Source: Ganoderma boninense
Lineage: Eukaryota > Basidiomycota > Agaricomycetes > Polyporales > Polyporaceae
Direction: 5' to 3'
NCBI GenBank assembly: GCA_002900995.3
Contig: CM035311.1
Location: forward strand, 3,534,001-3,598,000
DNA length: 64,000 bases
In this document: positions 12,190-23,068 of the stretch, piece by piece
How the letters are laid out: the number at the start of each line of letters is the position of its first letter
How positions within the stretch are numbered: the stretch's first letter is position 1
Notes under the pieces: generated by a model
Databases searched by the model: none
Told to the model about the DNA's origin: nothing
Seen by the model: the letters and a program-made list of their open reading frames with translations, nothing else
Position numbers and translations under genes: made by a program

Positions 12190-12659
12190 TCTGTTACGCA
12201 CCACTGTCTCCTCGCGTACACTCGGAGCCCACTAGCGAAAATTGTGGATGCTGGAAGTCGCTGAATAGGACTTAACCTGCGTCCAGGAGACCGCACCTCT
12301 TCTCGAGAGCGCAAATCTGTGGGCTACGGAAAAGGAAAGACACGTGGAACACCATGTGTCATGTAATACCGTCAGGGTCGTCGCAAAATGGCAAGTGTGC
12401 ACTTACGGGCACTGACTCGGACAAGAATGCCGCGAATGCTTCTCTCCTCTCTCTTGCTCAACCACTAGCACCTTCGCCAGCCACCTCCACAACCTCGCCA
12501 TAACGAGGGAGCCTCTGCTCGACTCGCACAGCTCTCGCTGACTTGGTCTTCATTCTACGTCGTAGACAACCTATGAGGCCACAACGACGTCATCGGACGG
12601 CACTCATCGACCGAACTGAGACCGCCTCAGTTGAACTTGAAGATCCTCGCATAACCATC
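12190..12659. other. No gene recognised
   Basis: Flank between the palindromic element and the nucleoporin relic; nothing with motif or splice support was seen. Confidence 0.5.
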
Positions 12660-14530
12660 AGCCACAGGTCACCTGGAAGTGGCGTTGTGTATGTTCATCG
12701 GTACGTCCACGAACGAGCTCAAACTCACTAGCTTTGCATTACAAACTTCCATCCCCTCCACGTCCCCTTGCGAGCGAATCAGTTCTTGACATTTGAGCTT
12801 GGCACCGGCCGCGGCCCGCCTTTCGACCATGTTCGATTTTTGCAGATGTGTCAAAGCGTCCACTCGCTCCTGCAACTCAGCGGACTCTTGCTTGAGCTTG
12901 GAGATCTCGAGGACATCCTTGTTGAAATTTCGCGCCTCTGTGGTTCTCCTGATCCGTGTGCTTCATGTTCATGTTCATTTCTTCGAGCTAGCGAAGCAAG
13001 TCAAGGTCCGTCATGAAGGCTTTCTCTACGTACGCATGTCATATCAACGGACCTTCAGTTGCTGTGCAGCTATGTCGGTGGCCTGCCTCTTAGCCTCCCC
13101 CTTCACCTTCAGGTTCTGTGTCTGAAGCTGGGAGATCTCGTGCTCGAGCGATTGCACCTCAAGTGGATCGATCCGGTCGTACTACAACGCAAAAGGTGAG
13201 CAACAAGCTTTTGGCGAACAAATGAAGTAGTCCGACCTTGGAGACAAGTACGCTCTTGCCACCTCCGCCTTTCGTTCTAAAGCATCTTGATCCGCTCATC
13301 CTTGGCCTCAAGTTTCCGAGCGCGCTTTATGTATTTGTCGCAGTCATTGCGAAGCGTTGTGTCGCTCTGGCGGAGAACCGCAACTTGGTTGATTTTCTCC
13401 ACTGGCTGTGTTGCTCCTCAGAAATGGCCGCCTGAGCAGCACTCTTGCGTTCCTAAATCTGAATTTGATTCGTCGGCCATAGCTTAAAAGATGAAGAGGT
13501 ATGATCCCACCTCTGACAGCGCCTAGTGAGGCTCGTCAAGGGTTCTGCGAAAGATGGTCGACCTGGGTCTCGACTCGAGTCGCGTGTTCTCCTGCTTCTC
13601 AAGCTCCAGCTGAAGTTCGATGATCTCCCTTTCCTTGTGCAAATACGTGGCAAGAGCGGAGCTCCGTGAGCTTCGTGTCATCGTCCGTGGACATAGCCTC
13701 GCCGGCCTCCGCAGAAGTGGAGCTCACCGCTCGCTTGATCGTGCGTGCTGACAGACTCGAGATGCTGGTGAAGGATGCTGTTCTGTTCGACAAAGTCCTT
13801 GCATCTGCGTCGCTTTTAGCTCCATCGACGCCCAAACTTGTAACGGGTCGACATACCTGGTCTTGAGGTACGCCATCTCCTTGTCCGATCCCCCGCGTTG
13901 TGCTGCCAGCTTGCCTCAGAACTAACAAGCTTGGTCTGAGCAGTCTTGACCGCCGCACAGCTTTCTTTCACTGCCGTTTGGCTCCGTGTCAAGCCCCACG
14001 TCGAGTCTTGGACTGGTTACAACGCCTCGGCCTCCTTGAGTCCTTCGAGTAACGTTCTTCCACAGCCTTCACGAGGGATCAGTCAGGTTGACGAGACCGT
14101 AAGGGAAAGGCACATACCTTGGCACGCCCCTCTTGTTGACGGATCGCCACTTCTCAGGCGGACTTCTCACTCTGCGTATGCCAGTGCTGAACGGACGTAG
14201 TCATGTCCCCGATCGTTCCTTCTAACTCTTTCTTGTCATCGATCCACGCAGCACGCTCACTATCGAATGTGCGTTGAAGCTCCGCATTCTGCTGGGTAAC
14301 CTCATTCAAGCGCTCCTAGGCGAGGCGAGGCGAAGCTTCTCATAGAATGCCTGAATCTCGGACTAATCAAGAATCAGTTACTACAGAAAACGGACGTGGT
14401 GAAGACGGAAACAAACCTGTCTTCTCTTGAGCTCGGCATTCGACGCAGTCTTGTACTCATCGTGAGCGGTGTTGAGGTTGGCAAGCGCGGCCACGTCGGC
14501 CTGGCTGATGTCCTAGAGTTGCTGGACACG
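12660..14530 (-). pseudogene. Broken TPR/Mlp1-like nuclear-basket nucleoporin fragment
   Basis: Read on the minus strand, blocks typical of the coiled-coil nucleoporin TPR (Mlp1/Mlp2, nuclear-basket mRNA export) appear in the expected order. They are an AHDEYKTASNAELK block (about 14470-14420), RLNEVTQQNAELQRTFDSERAAWIDDKKELEGTI-type sequence in pieces (about 14320-14190), a NSILHQHLESVS block (about 13800-13750), REIIELQLELEKQEN (about 13640-13590), KYDRIDP-like sequence (YDRIDPLEVQSLE, about 13180-13140), and a terminal ELQERVDALTHLQKSN block (about 12880-12840). The blocks lie in different frames, with in-frame stops and deletions between them. It is only a small part of the roughly 1,700-2,000-residue protein. 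This is a dead duplicate; the working gene must be elsewhere. Confidence 0.75.
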
Positions 14531-15190
14531 GCTGCACGCCGCCGCGGGCAACCTTACTAAGCGCAGGGCTGATACAGGGCGTCGAGGGCATAGGAACAGT
14601 CCGTTTGAAGAACAACATTGTGCGGGCTCCAAATCTGGCCGACTTACATCTGGTGGTCGATGTTCAATTGACAAGACATGCACAAGTCCTGTTCCTGGGC
14701 ATAATGAAGTCTCGAGTGTCAGATGGAACATGGCTGTATGTGAGAACTTCGGGTTGAAAAAAAGTTCAGACATTCCTATAAATGTAAGAAAACGGCAGTA
14801 AGCATGTCAGTCCGGAGAGCGTAAGTCTGAAACCTACGAGACTTGAAACCTTCTCAAATGAGTTCTTCCAAGATCAGCTGCAATTCTCATCACGACGAGA
14901 CCAACACGATTAAGACCTTAATAGGGCGTTCATGCAGAAAACACCCTCAGGTCACAAGATGCCATTGTTTTAGGAACATCTCCGTTACAATGTTTCCGCG
15001 CAACACATAGGAAAACCCGATAACACCCGGAGTAGGACTTTTAAGCAGTATGAGGTAGAGGAGGTAGAGAAGGATTTGACCGTGACGTGGTTGGGGTGAA
15101 AATTTGTGGCACCCACAGGGAAGCGCTTGCCACAAGTCCGACTCGGCGCTTGGGTAATCTTCTAGTCATGCGATGAGGACAAATGGAGTA
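14531..15190. other. No gene recognised
   Basis: Spacer between the nucleoporin relic and the transposase. No clear inverted-repeat end matching the far side of the transposase gene was found by eye. Confidence 0.4.
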
Positions 15191-18100
15191 TTATACATAG
15201 AGCAGGTCAAAGGCATGGTGATCTATGTACTTGTTTATGTAGAACCGTTTATACTGATCTAGAGCCGTCGCATGGTCAACCTCGTCAGGAACAGCGCTAT
15301 TTCTGTCAAATACGGGTATGAGATGGGCGGCTCGGAAGATTGTGTTGACATCTATAACGGAGCAAATGGGATTGCGGTATCTCGTACCAGTAAAAGACGG
15401 CTTGACGATCCACATGCCAGTCTGATTGTCTGGGGTATCACCATCGCGTTGATACCAATGGACCAGGGCGCATTGATATCTACGCTTCCCGACGCACAGA
15501 GTGAATAGGAGTTTTACCTGAGCGATGTCTAGACCAAGGAGACCCTTCTGGGCGGAGTCACGGTTGAGAAAAACGCAGTCGTAGCGCGCACCGGACTTCC
15601 TCCAGTTGGGCGTGGCCCGGATGAATTCTCGTCGCATTCCGCCGATGCCAGAGGGGTCGCTAGGGGCGTAGAACACTGCTTCGGCGGAGTGGTGAACATA
15701 AATAGACTCGAACCCGAGAGGAGGGCAATCATCTATCGGAATCGTCGATGCGCTTTCGGAGGAGTCAGGATGGAGTTGATCGTAGAGGAAACGCCGGATG
15801 AATTGGTCAAAGGTCGACAGGCCAATGGCTTCGCCGAGGTCTTTGGCAACACGAGGATAATTACGCTCTGGTACCTAGACTGTGTAAGACAATATTCAAT
15901 TTGACTGTATAGATGGATGAACCCACGGAACGTGAGGGACAGCGCTACTGATGCCAGAACCCTTGGGCCGTCCACGATGGCGTCTTCATTGTTGGCATCT
16001 TGAGATCCTACATGACCATCGTTTGATACATTCTGACGACGAGTTGTCACCGACGGCCGGTCAGTCGGAGGCTCAGCATCTGGACCTTCAGAGCGATTGC
16101 ATCAATAAGAAGCCGAAGTTAGCATATTGATTCTAATAGAAGAACTAACCTAAAAGTGTCCGTTGAGCAGACTGCAGAAGCGATCCCTCTAGCATGCCGC
16201 GGTCCTTAAATTGGACTCGACTAGCAGAGAGCTTGTCCAGCCTTTGATTCGACACGAGCATCTGACCGAGGGCTTCAAACCGATTGGAGCGGCGCCACGG
16301 CTCCTTCACTGCCCGGATGTGCATGGATTCAGTGATAGACGAACAGAGTCCGTTTGGGGCGCCGAAGTTTTGGATCTTGTCCTCATAGTGCACGCATGAG
16401 TGTTGGCGTGGAAGCGAAAACCCTTCTTCTCGGACTCCTGCGATGCGGAAGATCTCGCGCTTTTTGTGGAACTCCTCGAGAGCCTTGTGAAGCATAGAAA
16501 TAGAGTCAGGGGTATGAACCTCTCGGCGGACCAGGTAGCAGAATTCGATGAAGGAGCGAACAGCGGACACAGCGTTGGGCGGAAGATACCCGACGATTGC
16601 AGGTAAATAGACCTATGAAATAGTCGATAAGTTTCAAGTTTTAGGATCGATGTCCCAGGAGGCGAAAATGTTACCTTCATGAGAGCCTTCGAGTCGTCGC
16701 CCGTCCACTGTTTGAAACCACGGCCTTGAGGGAATCGTTGAAGACCAGAAAATGCTGGGACGATCGCAATCCTGTAGCCATCGTCAGTAGATAATTTAAT
16801 CGAGGTGTGCAATGAACTGCTACCTTCGGTCCACGTCGGACAGGATCTTCAGGGCTTCACTCTTGCCCTTTTTCTTTATCAGGTATAACTCAACCCATGC
16901 GACGAGATGGTCCTTGAAGGTACCCTTGACCAGCTGATGTAGAATATCGGGGGCCAGAAGCTCATGAATGTCCGCTCGAGGGAAGTCGTTGGTAAAAGGC
17001 TGGAAACGCACGAAATATCAGATTCAAAAGAGAGGAGGGAGATGTGCCGTGAAAAGAACACTGACAACGACGTCGCCCACTATGCCATAGTCGTCCCATA
17101 ACGTTCCGAGCTCATGTTCGTGCACCAATTCTTCGGTTCGATCCCGCGACCTCATCTCTTCTAAGGGACCATCGAGTTGAGTCTTGTTCGCAAAGCATCT
17201 GATGAAAAATGTCAGAAATAATAACATTGTGCGAATCACATATCTACGTAATTACTCACACTGGGCACCATCCCTGGATGATACAAGCCAACAACGCTTG
17301 CTCCGGATAGTCTGCAATATACGGACCAAGGCCATAGATAACTTTACGGAAGTGACCGTCGCCGCAACGAATCACCTCCAGCGTCGTCATACCCGACTTC
17401 AGGGAACTCAAGATCCTGGATAACGAAGAGTGGAACAGCTGCCGACGAAACTTGCGGAATTGAACGTTGTCTGCATATTTCCGGGATGCTGGACACGATT
17501 CCAGGACATGAGAATCATGCGTAAGAAACAGAAGAGGGACAGCATACTTTTTGGGATGGCAAGAAAACCAATGAGCACCATGCCATTGCGATGAGCCCGT
17601 CGAGCCCTGTTGTGAATATTTCCGATTGAAGCGTAGAGAGGATAATATTCATTCTGTCCTGTAGCAACGGAAACCGTGGTCTTGTCGCTGCCGAGGATAA
17701 TCGCCACGAAGGCAGCGCCGTGTGTGTTGGGATCCTTGGCAATCTCGTCCTTTACAATGATTATCAGAATATCAGACTTGAATCATGGAAGGAAGAACTG
17801 TACACACAGCCTGCTTCCAGGCCCAGTCACCGCCCATGAAGTCGCGTAGCTGACGGACGCCATCGATATCGAACTCGCGGAATGGAGCGTAATCAATTTG
17901 GTCCTTGAAGTCCGGATTGCCGATGATGTTCATGGTGACTTCGCGAACATCATGATACCAGACTTCGTAGGACTGGGTCATCCAGGTCGGCGCATCTGCG
18001 GAGCAAGAGTCGGCCTCATCATGAGTGATTTCGAAGCGCGTCCATCGTACTTCCCCGAGAGACGTCAAGTCGATCGTTTGGTACATGTCGGCATGGTGGC

Positions 18101-19371
18101 GAAAAGGCGGGTCACGCGGAAACAGAGATGCCGCCCATAAGTCTAGAAGTTTGTCGATGTTTCCACCACTCATTTGTTCCTCGGTGTAGAGTAGGTCTGC
18201 AACCTCGAATTGTAGCCGATCCTTGTATGGCGCCCAATCATTAGAGGCGGGGGTAGTGGTAGTCGGAGCCGCCCCGGCTTCGAGGATCTTCCCCTTCGCG
18301 TCGCAAGGGAGACCTTTAACGTCCAAAGATGACTCAGTAATACTCCTCAATTATCCGATGGAGACACTGACCCGTGATTCGATCGTGGTATTCGCGTTGA
18401 GCCGTCGTTGTCGAGGACACAGCGGCTCGTCCGGCTGCTTCATCAGTTTCCTGATGTTCCGAGGTCATCTGCACGATGTAGCACTATTGAACACTCTGAT
18501 ACGCTCACACATCGAATTTAGACACGTACTTGGTCAGGACTTGGCGGCGAGCTAGTGCCCTCCTCGGAGTTGTTCCCCTCAAGAAGGTCGTCAAAGAGCT
18601 TGTGCAGGGCGACTCCGAGTTCGACATTCATAATCAAATACTCTGAGTCGGACTCGGTATCTGGCGCGCCCTCGATGTCTTCGTCTTCACCGTCATCTTC
18701 GACATCGTATTCCTCCTGATCAAGGGGGTGAAGATCGGGGAGGTTCTCGTCGTCGTCATCGTCATCGTCATCGTCATCGCCATCGCCATCGCCATCGCTA
18801 TCGCCATCGCCATCGCCATCGCCATCGTCGTCGTCGTCGTCGTCGTCCCCATCGCTGAGCAGCCTAACTTCATGTCAGTGACAGATTTCAGAGGATACCT
18901 CTCATTAACCGAGGCTGACCTGGAACGGGGGTCAAACAACTCGAGATTGTGAATATATCCGGACACGTCTCTGCACGTAGGAAATTTATACAGTGAGCAC
19001 GGAACATTCGTTATGCGAGACGCAGACATACTCATGAAGTTCTTCCGAGACATGCGGGTCTAGTTCTGGGGGTAATTCATCTTCGTCTTCCTGGAGATCT
19101 GTCACCGTTAAGAGTCATAGGTCAGCCATGCATGCGGTGGATAATGGGTGGATTTGGGCGGCAACTCACCGGCTTCGACAGCAAAGTCTTGCGGGTCGAC
19201 GTCCGAGTCTGTGTCCGAATCTGAGTCAACGAGTGGCGGCATGTCAGGATCAACCCAGTCGGGATGTTGGTTCAGCAGGTGCGCATTGAGATATCCTCTA
19301 ATTTGGAATCTCTTGGAGCATCCCTCGACCGGGCAAGGTAAAGATGGCGCAGGGGGAAACAGCGGCTGCAT
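15191..19371 (-). CDS. Plavaka-type DNA transposase, apparently intact
   Basis: Fourteen minus-strand exons: 19371-19170, 19098-19032, 18970-18920, 18863-18530, 18468-18372, 18313-17808, 17749-17548, 17470-17260, 17198-17066, 16999-16824, 16771-16675, 16612-16150, 16085-15949, 15874-15191. All junctions are GT-AG and the phases sum to 1119 aa without a stop. The intron 15875-15948 is the least certain. The N-terminus is a classical C2H2 finger (CX4CX12HX4H, residues about 12-35), then an acidic Asp/Gly-rich stretch. The conserved Plavaka core follows: FEVADLLYTEEQMSGGNIDKL, FMGGDWAWKQA, IILGSDKTTVSVATGQNEYYP, NDFPRADIHELLAPDILHQL, GFKQWTGDDSKALMK, FSLPRQHS and APNGLCSSITESMHIRAVKEPWRRSNR. It ends in GGMRREFIRATPNWRK and YINKYIDHHAFDLL. 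Plavaka elements are cut-and-paste DDE transposons abundant in basidiomycetes. No terminal repeats were found here, so whether it still sits in a mobile unit is open. Confidence 0.9.
18748..18847 (-). repeat. In-frame GAT/GGC/GAC microsatellite
   Basis: A hexanucleotide GATGGC array flanked by GAC and GAT runs inside exon 4 of the transposase. It encodes an alternating Asp-Gly and poly-Asp acidic tract. The period of 3 or 6 keeps the frame, so its length can vary without breaking the gene. Confidence 0.9.
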
Positions 19372-20253
19372 TCTTGCTAGGAATACCACGACTGAAGTGA
19401 GAGGAGGAAAGTGTCGAAAGGTTGAGCAGTATCGTTGCTCGCCCACAGCCCGTCGCGACTTATATACCGCTGTAACTGAAAGGGTCACCGATATCGTGAT
19501 TCGTTTCCACTTCAGCAGTGGAGAAAAGGCAAGCCATGGGACTTGATAGGAGTTGAACCAAACCTCTCGTACGACTTGAGTCATACGACCTCGCTCCATT
19601 CATACTTGGGGTAGGCTGCATGCACATCACGGAAAGCCAAGTCTTTGACTTACACACCTGTGGGCAGCATGACCGCGGTGAGACTGGTTCTATCGGGCGA
19701 CCAGGTTAATTCCGCCCTGACAGTGTGTAAAGGCAGGAGAGACTTTTACCTGACTTGGGCTGTGTTACGAATGTGTCTTATCCGAATCCTTGCCATGCCG
19801 AGTACGCGAGTTGACGAGAACCGTCAGGAGGTCACCTGTGGTGCGGGTCAGGAGGCAGGCGCTCGATGCGCAGCGATTCCGAGCAGCTCAGCGCTCTGAT
19901 CTTCAGACAAGGCGTTTCCTAGATCTTATTGACTTTGCTAGCACTGACATTATATTGACTTTCGTGTAGAGAACAAGTGTCAGTAAATCACATTAAGGTA
20001 TACTATAAAGGAGAAACGTGAGGAACAAAACTGAAAGACGGGCGCCATCAGTACAACAGTCCTCCAAGAGAATGAGCACGACTCAGACAGCGAGAATAAA
20101 CACGGAATATGTACATCGGGAAGCAGGGTTTGATATAGAAAGACGAAGGAAATGGTCGGACAAGCTTCGATCTCTTGGCGCACCACTACGGTCGTAAGAG
20201 GGGCCTGGGCACGTCGAACGACTTGAGTTCCTCCGTTGCTGCCTCGCAACTTC
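19372..20253. other. No gene recognised
   Basis: Upstream region of the transposase and downstream of the F-box/LRR gene. No supported coding sequence was seen. A hairpin near 19570-19590 resembles part of a tRNA but does not fold into one. Confidence 0.45.
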
Positions 20254-22570
20254 CTACTGATGCGCCTGAAACGACGGAGTTAATACGGATGAGGATTAAC
20301 AGGATGTAGACGCACCTGAGCATGGGCGACGAAGGCCTCAGCTCGAGCCCGCTGTTGGCGAATGCTTCGCTCCACACGGCGCTTCTCCCGAACAACCGCC
20401 AACGCTTCGCCAATCTCGCTCCAACGAGGATCGCTATCGGGGCCATTAACTGTCGTTAAGTTTGGATACGCCACCAGTAGAGCAGAGGAAACTTCTTTGA
20501 TCTCGTCATCGCCAACATAGAGCACGCCCGATGTCAGCGTAGTCAATGTATCCTGGCGGTAAGGCTGAGCATGGATCCAGCTCACTTTGCAGATCGATCC
20601 GCAAAATCCGGAGCTGTATCCGCAATGAGCTGTATCCGCGGATCCAGCTCATTGCAGCTCCAGATCGCTGCAGCTCTGGATCGAGGCAATAGGAAAAATC
20701 TAGATAATCCACGGATCGACAAAGTTGTAAACTAGAGCCTTTGAACACCTTCATGCATTAGAATTCTGCATGTTTAGCAGTATTTAGGCAAGAAAAGTAG
20801 TTAGACAACAAGATATATGTCAGAGACATATGATCTTTGCAAAAAAACCTGCGGATTATCCGTGATCCGGATCTGTTTGATCCGGATCCGCACTGATCCG
20901 GAGCCCGTGGATCATGATCCGCACAGCTCTGGATCAAGCCTTAAAAATGCCCTCGATCTGCGGATTCAGCTCTGGATCAGCCATGGATCGAGCCATGCTC
21001 AGCCTTACCTGGCGGTACTTCAAGAGGTTACGGAAGTTGCGGAGGTCAAGCTCGGGGAGGTGGATACGCTTGAGACGATCGGCAGAGTCGGGTTTTGTCA
21101 TGATTTGGATGGAGCTCGCTTGGATAATGTCGAGATGCTTGTTTGTGACAACGGTCTTGAAACGAAGATCGAGCGTTCTCAGATTCTTCCATGTCTCAGC
21201 GATGAAACTCAGGTCGCCATGAGAGAAGCGAAGCGAGATGTTTTCCAGATGAAGGATGATGATCTCAAGCCCGCCGAACTCGGAAGCGGGCAAGAGTATT
21301 CTGCAAAAAACGTGCCTTTCCTCAATAGACGATGGCGTCATGTTGGTGGTACAGGCCAAGGCAAGAGCATTGATTGAGGTCGCAAGGTGCGCTGAAATAA
21401 TTGGATATGCGTCCCGGGGGGAAGCGCCGTTGGCAGTCTCACCCGCAGCATTCAGGACGGGCACATGCGACAGATAGCCGCTAATGGCTATGCCCTCAAG
21501 GAATGCTCCGCCTTGAAAATGCTCCTTTTTGAAAGGAAGCGTAGAGGGGGGTGGAGGTATGCTGGCCATCACCGGCACAGCGCCAGTCTCTATTGTGAGG
21601 GAGTGAGCCTCTTGTGAACAACCGAACAGAAAGTTTCAAGGTACGCACCGAGAACGAGGCAAGCAATCACATTCATCACCATGCGGGAAAGCATAGAAGG
21701 CTTACTGTATTTGTGTCGACATATCAGGAACATAAGCCTGTCCAGCTCAGGAAAAACGTTGCGACACTGGTGTTGGAGTTGCTGGACCGAAGCCAAGAAC
21801 AGTTGATGGTTCGCTGTCTGATCTGTGGGGCTGACAAGCGTGTGCATTTGAAGGTGGAGGGTACGGATGGCGTTCGTGTCGAATGGAATCCAGAATCTCA
21901 GAGACGGCGAGTTCCTGGTCAATCCCTCAGGGTCGTCGAGGTTGTCGGGGGAGGGGGACGGGGGTCGCGAATCAGAGGTGTCGAGACACGAGGAGAGGAA
22001 AGATGGAATGAGATATTCATCGTCTATCCAATTGGCGGTCCGCAGTCCTGGGAGTAGGGTCTTGCGGTGTTTCGGAAGGAGGCCGATCACGTACTGCAAG
22101 ACTTCAGGCGAGAAGTCGGTGTTGTCTATGTTCATCGCCCTCACTTGTGCCGTGATGAATAAAAACCTCCGAAACTTATACGCTATCACGCTCTCCGAAT
22201 TTTTCGAGATGGCGTTGTCGTCGTATTGGAGCCGGAGGACACTGCAAACAACCAGTCAATAGGCCACCGAGATTCATATAAACATGACAATGTACAAGAG
22301 GAGGAGGGGCGGGTTGCTGACCACAATATCAGTATAGTGGTACCCAAGGGTGGCGAATTTGTCAATGAGAATGCACCAGAGACCCGGGAGCCAAAAAAGG
22401 CATTGATAAAGTACGCGCATGGCGCTCATGTACAGGGACGTGCAAACGCGACCGAAGGAGGTGATGTCGAGATGTGTATCACGTCTGTAGTTTTCTTCCA
22501 CGACGTTGCGTGAGGGTAGACGGCGAGGGAGAAGATAGAAGGCGACGATAGTAGATACTTCCAGGATGTT
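20254..22570 (-). CDS. F-box/LRR-type protein containing a MITE-derived intron
   Basis: Confident minus-strand exons are 22135-21649, 21610-21009, 20552-20316 and 20265-20254 (at least 445 aa). Coding almost surely continues upstream through a 22.2-kb exon (frame open to about 22240) to an F-box-like segment (DITSFGRVCTSLYMSAMRVLYQCLFWL, about 22470-22400). The true start is unresolved. The C-terminal part has LRR-like blocks (SFIAETWKNLRTLDLR, RIHLPELDLRNFRNLLKYRQ) and a basic end (AVVREKRRVERSIRQQRARAE), an architecture seen in many agaricomycete F-box proteins. The intron at 20553-21008 (456 bp, against 38-54 bp for the gene's other confident introns) is exactly one transposable element plus one 8-bp target duplication. 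It splices CAG|GTAAGG to CCGCCAG|GAT in phase 0, so the product is unchanged by the insertion. SCF-type substrate recruitment is inferred from family resemblance. Confidence 0.7.
20552..20559. repeat. 8-bp target-site duplication, left (CCTGGCGG)
   Basis: CCTGGCGG, repeated at 21008-21015. On the minus strand this copy supplies the acceptor AG of the new intron (CCGCCAG|G). Confidence 0.85.
20560..21007. mobile_element. hAT-like MITE (448 bp) acting as an intron
   Basis: The ends are an exact 15-bp inverted repeat, TAAGGCTGAGCATGG and its complement, flanked by 8-bp direct repeats. An 8-bp duplication and a terminal TAAGG (fits the YARNG hAT consensus) point to the hAT superfamily. The interior is full of GATCC-containing inverted repeats near both ends and has no coding capacity. 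Because both ends begin TAAGG, the last G of the duplication plus the element end makes a GTAAGG splice donor on the gene strand. Confidence 0.85.
21008..21015. repeat. 8-bp target-site duplication, right (CCTGGCGG)
   Basis: Second copy of CCTGGCGG. On the minus strand it ends the exon (CCGCCAG) and contributes the first G of the GTAAGG donor. Confidence 0.85.
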
Positions 22571-22985
22571 CAGGGCTCAGATAGCGGCGGTATAAATCGG
22601 AGGCTCGGAGGGAGTGCGAAGGGAGGGGTCGTTTGGACTTGCGTAGGTGACTATGCCTTGATTGCGGAAGAGTTTCAAATTGTACAAAGACAGTTGGCTA
22701 TCGACAATCTATTGCAGAAATATCGCCACGTCGATATATGCACCATGCCGAAAAGGACGAAGGGTAGAGACTCACCGACGACGACTCGTCCTGGACGGCT
22801 GCCAAGTCCGGTGACGAAGATTCAGGAGCAGTACCGGAGGTTTCATTGGCCGCTGGCATGATGTATCGCGCAGGATGGTACGGTGTCGGCCTCAAGGGAG
22901 GGGTGGGGAACCAGAGAACCAGGGAATCCGAACAAGGCCTTGGGCCGAGGAGTTTGCGGTGGTTATTGGCGCTCGGGCCTGTCAG

Positions 22986-22993
22986 TATAAATA
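22986..22993 (+). promoter_or_regulatory. TATA box of the 23.1-kb gene
   Basis: TATAAATA, 76 bp upstream of the ATG at 23069, in a good position for a fungal core promoter. Confidence 0.6.
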
Positions 22994-23068
22994 ACCCTCC
23001 CTGCAAGTCAAATTTCTAAGTTCAACCATCACCGTCTCTGCCTCTTCCCCCCCCCAAGCATCGCGACC

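Noticed and set aside
18700..18870. Repeat at 18.75 kb as a CRISPR-like or satellite array
   Set aside because: It is a simple hexamer/trinucleotide run within a coding exon, without spacers.
19549..19620. tRNA-like sequence on the minus strand with a hairpin and a GGTTCAA-like loop
   Set aside because: The putative T-stem does not pair, no acceptor stem or D-arm can be formed, and the main feature is a simple hairpin.
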